Source: Methanobacteriota archaeon
GTDB lineage: Archaea > Halobacteriota > Methanosarcinia > Methanosarcinales > Methanosarcinaceae
NCBI GenBank assembly: GCA_030837265.1
Contig: JAUPKV010000350.1
Location: forward strand, 1-9,170
DNA length: 9,170 nucleotides
Reading direction: 5' to 3'
The notes under the pieces are model-generated. The model was given only the letters and a program-made list of their open reading frames with translations, made no database searches and was not told where the DNA came from. The translations under genes and the position numbers were made by a program. Below are positions 7,081-9,170 of the stretch, piece after piece. Each line of letters opens with the position of its first letter. Positions within the stretch are counted from its first letter, which is position 1.

Positions 7081-7257
7081 TTTCACACAAGTTTACTTGG
7101 ATTCGGATCATTTCCAAGCCTCAAAATTGTCTCATTAAAAAAAGACACATTCCTTCACTTTACTGATTTAGGAAGGAAACTGCTGGATATAAAACCCGGA
7201 GACAGAGTTTATACGGTCATAAATCAAAGTAATGGTATTTATGACCTTAACCGATGA
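7081..7257 (+). pseudogene. Possible gene remnant (open frame without a start)
   Basis: An open frame runs from just after a TAG at 7078-7080 to a TGA at 7255-7257, 58 codons without an ATG or GTG start. The translation has protein-like composition, with a stretch GRKLLDIKPGDRVYTVINQS in its second half. I do not recognise a family. It could be a decayed gene fragment or a chance open frame. The ATG at 7261 follows 3 nt after its stop, so both may derive from one lost locus. Confidence 0.25.
7215..7246. repeat. 10-bp perfect inverted repeat with 12-nt spacer
   Basis: GGTCATAAAT (7215-7224) and ATTTATGACC (7237-7246) are exact reverse complements around a 12-nt spacer. The arms could form a hairpin in RNA of either strand or a two-half-site protein binding site. 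It lies about 320 bp upstream of the symporter start. No T-run follows on either strand, so a terminator is less likely. Confidence 0.55.
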
Positions 7258-7260
7258 CCA

Positions 7261-7407
7261 ATGAAGCAAATTTTAATTATCGGGGTAGACCCTTTAAGAA
7301 AAAACCAATCGTACCATTCTACCTTGATTGATCTTGATTTGATTCTCAAGCCGAATGGTAAAACTGATAGCTATAACATGTTTTTTTCTTTTCGATTGAT
7401 CCTTTAA
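7261..7407 (+). CDS. Possible small protein or relic ORF (48 residues)
   Basis: This frame starts ATG (7261) and ends TAA (7405-7407), encoding MKQILIIGVDPLRKNQSYHS and a further 28 residues. The N-terminus resembles the first beta strand and loop of nucleotide-binding folds, which fits a truncated gene start, but no family is recognised. There is no clear ribosome binding site directly upstream. It contains an 8-bp inverted repeat. A chance ORF is quite possible. Confidence 0.22.
   Translation: MKQILIIGVDPLRKNQSYHSTLIDLDLILKPNGKTDSYNMFFSFRLIL
7306..7360 (-). terminator. Possible terminator of the COG1361-type gene pair
   Basis: On the minus strand TACCATTC (7360-7353) is repeated in inverted form as GAATGGTA (7319-7312), with a 33-nt loop. 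A T-run of six lies a few bases further downstream in the leftward direction. The position, about 85 nt past the stop codon, suits a transcript end. The long loop makes the hairpin weak, so the T-run alone may be the working signal. Confidence 0.3.
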
Positions 7408-7430
7408 CTCAGTTTTCTCATTAACTTCAA

Positions 7431-7470
7431 TCCTGTTTCTTCTTCCTTAATCCTGTTTCTTCTTCTTTAA
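7431..7470. repeat. 20-bp tandem duplication over a gene's stop codon
   Basis: Two adjacent 20-bp copies (7431-7450 and 7451-7470) share TCCTGTTTCTTCTTC and then differ at a single base (7446 c, 7466 t) before TTAA. The second copy encodes the C-terminal KKKKQD and the first overlaps the stop codon. This looks like a recent slippage or duplication event. Confidence 0.8.
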
Positions 7471-8508
7471 CATTATAAAGCAGGCGGCAAGAGCTATAAA
7501 TGAAAAACCTGTCCCAATCCCAAATCCTGAAAGCTTACTTTTTTCGGCAGGTAAGACTTCTATGTTGACTTTGATACTGTCTGAGATCTTGTCATGTCCG
7601 CCAGTGTCTTCATAAAGTATCTCGCTATTGAGAGAATATGGTTTAGGAGTTGCGATTTCATCTACGTCAAGATTAAAAGCAGCGACTGCACTTTCTCCGG
7701 GGTTCAGTTCTCCAAGATAAGCCTGGTCATCAGTGGTACTGAATGGATCGGATGCACTTACCCTGACAGTGGCGTCCTTTGCAGGTTCCTCTCCTGTATT
7801 ATTATATGTGACATAGAGCATCCCTTTTTTGCCGGGACGAAGTTCCCCTTTTACTTCTGTTATCTGGAAGAAAGGCTCTTTTTTGACCGCAATTTCCATG
7901 GTCTGGGCCTGAGTTTTATTTTCATACCAGATGCCTACTTCCTTATTTGTCACAACGCCCGTAGTACTATCAAATTCATCCCCTCCGACCTGGACGTTGT
8001 TCTGGTATTTGTACGAAAGTTCAAGTGTCAAAGGATAGGTGCCCTCAGTGGCATTTTTGTTAATCTCAATCGTAAATTTTGTGGGGCTTGAACTTCGTTT
8101 TCCCTGCTCAAGAGTGCCCGCTTCCTGGGGCCCTGATTTGACTTTTATATTCGGATTGTCGGACTTGAGGGTCGCAAGAATACCTACTGCGGTTGTAGCC
8201 TGAGCTTCATACTGCATTTCTGCCTGCTGGAGCATCTGGTCCATATAACTTCCCATTTCGACATCCTTTTCGGACTTAAAGCCAGAAATCGCGCCCTTGT
8301 TCATCATTTCGATGTTAAGGGTTACAGTATCTCCTCTGTAATACTCATTGTCTCCAATAAGTGTTGCAGTAAGGTCAGGCCCTCCGTCTACGGTGTAGTA
8401 GTTTTTGCTAATGTCGAAACTTTGGGGGAAAGCTGCCTGCACGGGCAGGACTGCAAGGCAAAGGATCAAAAGAGCTGGGACAGCAGTAAAAAATCCATTT
8501 TTACTCAT
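7447..8508 (-). CDS. Secreted, membrane-anchored COG1361-type (S-layer/CARDB-like) protein
   Basis: From the ATG at 8508 this gene encodes 353 residues. An N-terminal signal peptide (MSKNGFFTAVPALLILCLAV, then LPVQA) is probably cleaved after about residue 25. It is followed by roughly 300 extracellular residues rich in beta-strand pattern, with immunoglobulin-like repeats: the motif EPFFQITEVKGELRPGKKG starts a C-terminal domain containing AKDATVRVSASDPFST and LGELNPGESA. A hydrophobic helix (near GFGIGTGFSFIALAACFIML) and the tail KKKKQD anchor the protein in the membrane. The start at 8508 is chosen because AGGTGA (8514-8519) lies 5 nt upstream and the signal peptide begins there; an in-frame ATG at 8514 is possible. 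It overlaps the upstream homologous gene by 8 nt. COG1361 proteins are surface-associated, but the role of this one is unknown. Confidence 0.8.
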   Translation of the reverse strand: MSKNGFFTAVPALLILCLAVLPVQAAFPQSFDISKNYYTVDGGPDLTATLIGDNEYYRGDTVTLNIEMMNKGAISGFKSEKDVEMGSYMDQMLQQAEMQYEAQATTAVGILATLKSDNPNIKVKSGPQEAGTLEQGKRSSSPTKFTIEINKNATEGTYPLTLELSYKYQNNVQVGGDEFDSTTGVVTNKEVGIWYENKTQAQTMEIAVKKEPFFQITEVKGELRPGKKGMLYVTYNNTGEEPAKDATVRVSASDPFSTTDDQAYLGELNPGESAVAAFNLDVDEIATPKPYSLNSEILYEDTGGHDKISDSIKVNIEVLPAEKSKLSGFGIGTGFSFIALAACFIMLKKKKQD

Positions 8509-9170
8509 TCTCATCACCTGAAGAATTATCACTATTATTGTTTCTTTTACGGTGGACATTTATGATCTGATAAAGAGCTATAAGGATAATCAGTATGATC
8601 GCCACGCCTGTTATGCTGATCTTCTCCTCCGTGGCTTTAAGTGGGACATTTACTTTCATGCTTTTCGAAAAAGAGGTTTCCCCATTTTCATCAATATATT
8701 TTATTTCACTGTTGATGCCGTAGTTCTTCACTATGGCATCGGATTTTGCCGAAATCTCGAATCTGGCAGTCCTGTTCTCTCCTGGTCCGATATCTCCAAG
8801 TCTTACTACAGAGTTAGGTGTGCTCAGGGGACTCATGACAATTATCCGAGCTGTGGCATCTTTTGCTACTTCCTCCCTCGCATTTCCATAGGTAACTTCA
8901 ATAATACCGGTCTCTCCCTGCTTGAGGTCTCCGGAAACGCTGGTTATTTCGAACATAGGTTCGCTTTTCACGGAAACAGGTAACCTGAGAGTTTCTGTTT
9001 TTGTCTGATACTCTCTTGTAAAACCCGCGTTTGTAAGCCCCATGTTTATAACATCCGCAGTTGTGGTCCGGACATTTGCCTGATATTCATAATTTACTGG
9101 TAGAAGGAGCTCATAATTTCCGGCAGGTGTATTGCTATCGATTTTTATCGTGTAACGCAGGTTTGCAGTA
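8501..9170 (-). CDS. COG1361-type surface protein, paralogue of the downstream gene (5' end outside window)
   Basis: The frame is open from its TAA (8501-8503) to the right edge, 222 codons, so the true start lies beyond 9170. The internal ATG at 9043 falls mid-domain and should not be taken as the start. The visible part aligns along its length with the downstream protein: a strand-rich segment with NYEYQANV, then EPMFEITSVSGDLKQGETG, then AKDATARI, LGDIGPGENRTA and YGINSEIKYIDE. A membrane helix (ITGVAIILIILIALYQIINV) and a polar tail, HRKRNNNSDNSSGDENE, close the chain. The bulk should be outside the cell with a short cytoplasmic tail. Such proteins may be part of the envelope or partners of a transporter, but nothing in the window decides. 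Its last codons carry the ribosome binding site of the next gene. Confidence 0.8.
   Translation of the reverse strand, partial: TANLRYTIKIDSNTPAGNYELLLPVNYEYQANVRTTTADVINMGLTNAGFTREYQTKTETLRLPVSVKSEPMFEITSVSGDLKQGETGIIEVTYGNAREEVAKDATARIIVMSPLSTPNSVVRLGDIGPGENRTARFEISAKSDAIVKNYGINSEIKYIDENGETSFSKSMKVNVPLKATEEKISITGVAIILIILIALYQIINVHRKRNNNSDNSSGDENE

Larger units (their letters stand above)
6897..7446. other. Intergenic region with inverted repeats and possible gene relics
   Basis: About 550 bp lie between the 3' end of a COG1361-type gene and the 5' end of the symporter gene, both on the minus strand. The right-hand half is less AT-biased than the mtr intergenic region. It holds symporter promoter candidates (6942-7030), two plus-strand reading frames of 58 and 48 codons that look like relics or a small gene, a 10-bp perfect inverted repeat, an 8-bp inverted repeat that may be a terminator, and a 20-bp tandem duplication at its right edge. 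Confidence 0.6.

Noticed and set aside
8509..8559. Upstream in-frame start for the COG1361-type gene at 8559
   Set aside because: It would overlap the upstream gene by 59 nt and put 17 residues in front of a clear signal peptide. The ribosome binding site AGGTGA supports 8508.
8552..8983. 143-codon plus-strand frame opposite the COG1361-type gene
   Set aside because: It is antisense to a gene with clear homology to its neighbour; the translation has no recognisable features and is a shadow frame.
8504..9043. Treating the last gene as a complete 180-residue protein starting at 9043
   Set aside because: The frame stays open to the window edge, and the residues before that ATG align with the paralogue, so the ATG is internal.

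Overview
The window looks like methanogen chromosome, most probably Methanosarcina or a close relative in the Methanosarcinales. The basis is a minus-strand gene run mtrE-mtrD-mtrC-mtrB-mtrA, which encodes the membrane-bound, Na+-pumping methyl-tetrahydromethanopterin (in Methanosarcina, tetrahydrosarcinapterin):coenzyme M methyltransferase. Supporting signs are very AT-rich intergenic DNA, archaeal BRE/TATA-like promoter elements, strong GGAGG ribosome binding sites, and tandem surface proteins of the COG1361 (S-layer/CARDB-like) type common in Methanosarcina. I cannot assign a species. I see no phage, transposon, CRISPR or tRNA/rRNA signal.

Layout: (1) 1-3265, minus strand: the 3'-truncated mtrA (it runs off the left edge), then mtrB, mtrC, mtrD and mtrE, packed with 4-nt overlaps to 2-nt gaps, each with a strong Shine-Dalgarno. 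mtrE is the first gene of the operon. (2) 3266-3993: about 730 bp of AT-rich DNA between divergent genes. It holds the likely mtr promoter about 140 bp from mtrE, a perfect 16-bp palindrome just upstream of the mtrE ribosome binding site, and a promoter for the rightward gene placed so close that its mRNA should be leaderless. (3) 3994-4824, plus strand: a TIM-barrel sugar-phosphate isomerase/epimerase-like (endonuclease IV-fold) protein with an intact set of metal ligands. (4) 4888-4949: a hairpin with A/T flanks on both sides that can terminate both converging transcripts. (5) 4977-6896, minus strand: a sodium:solute symporter with a roughly 140-residue soluble C-terminal extension. (6) 6897-7446: 550 bp without a convincing gene. 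It contains candidate symporter promoters, two inverted repeats and possible decayed coding sequence on the plus strand. (7) 7447 to the right edge, minus strand: two tandem, homologous, overlapping genes for secreted, C-terminally membrane-anchored COG1361-type proteins. The upstream one is cut by the window edge.

How they fit together: the Mtr complex is the central energy-conserving step of methanogenesis, exporting Na+ while passing the methyl group to coenzyme M. The SSS symporter would spend such a Na+ gradient on solute uptake, but nothing in the sequence links the two genes beyond proximity. The TIM-barrel gene is divergently transcribed from mtr and its substrate is unknown. No clearly novel system is visible. 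The items most worth checking are regulatory (the mtr leader palindrome and the leaderless isomerase-like gene) and architectural (the symporter extension, the coupled COG1361 pair and the relic-like region upstream of the symporter).
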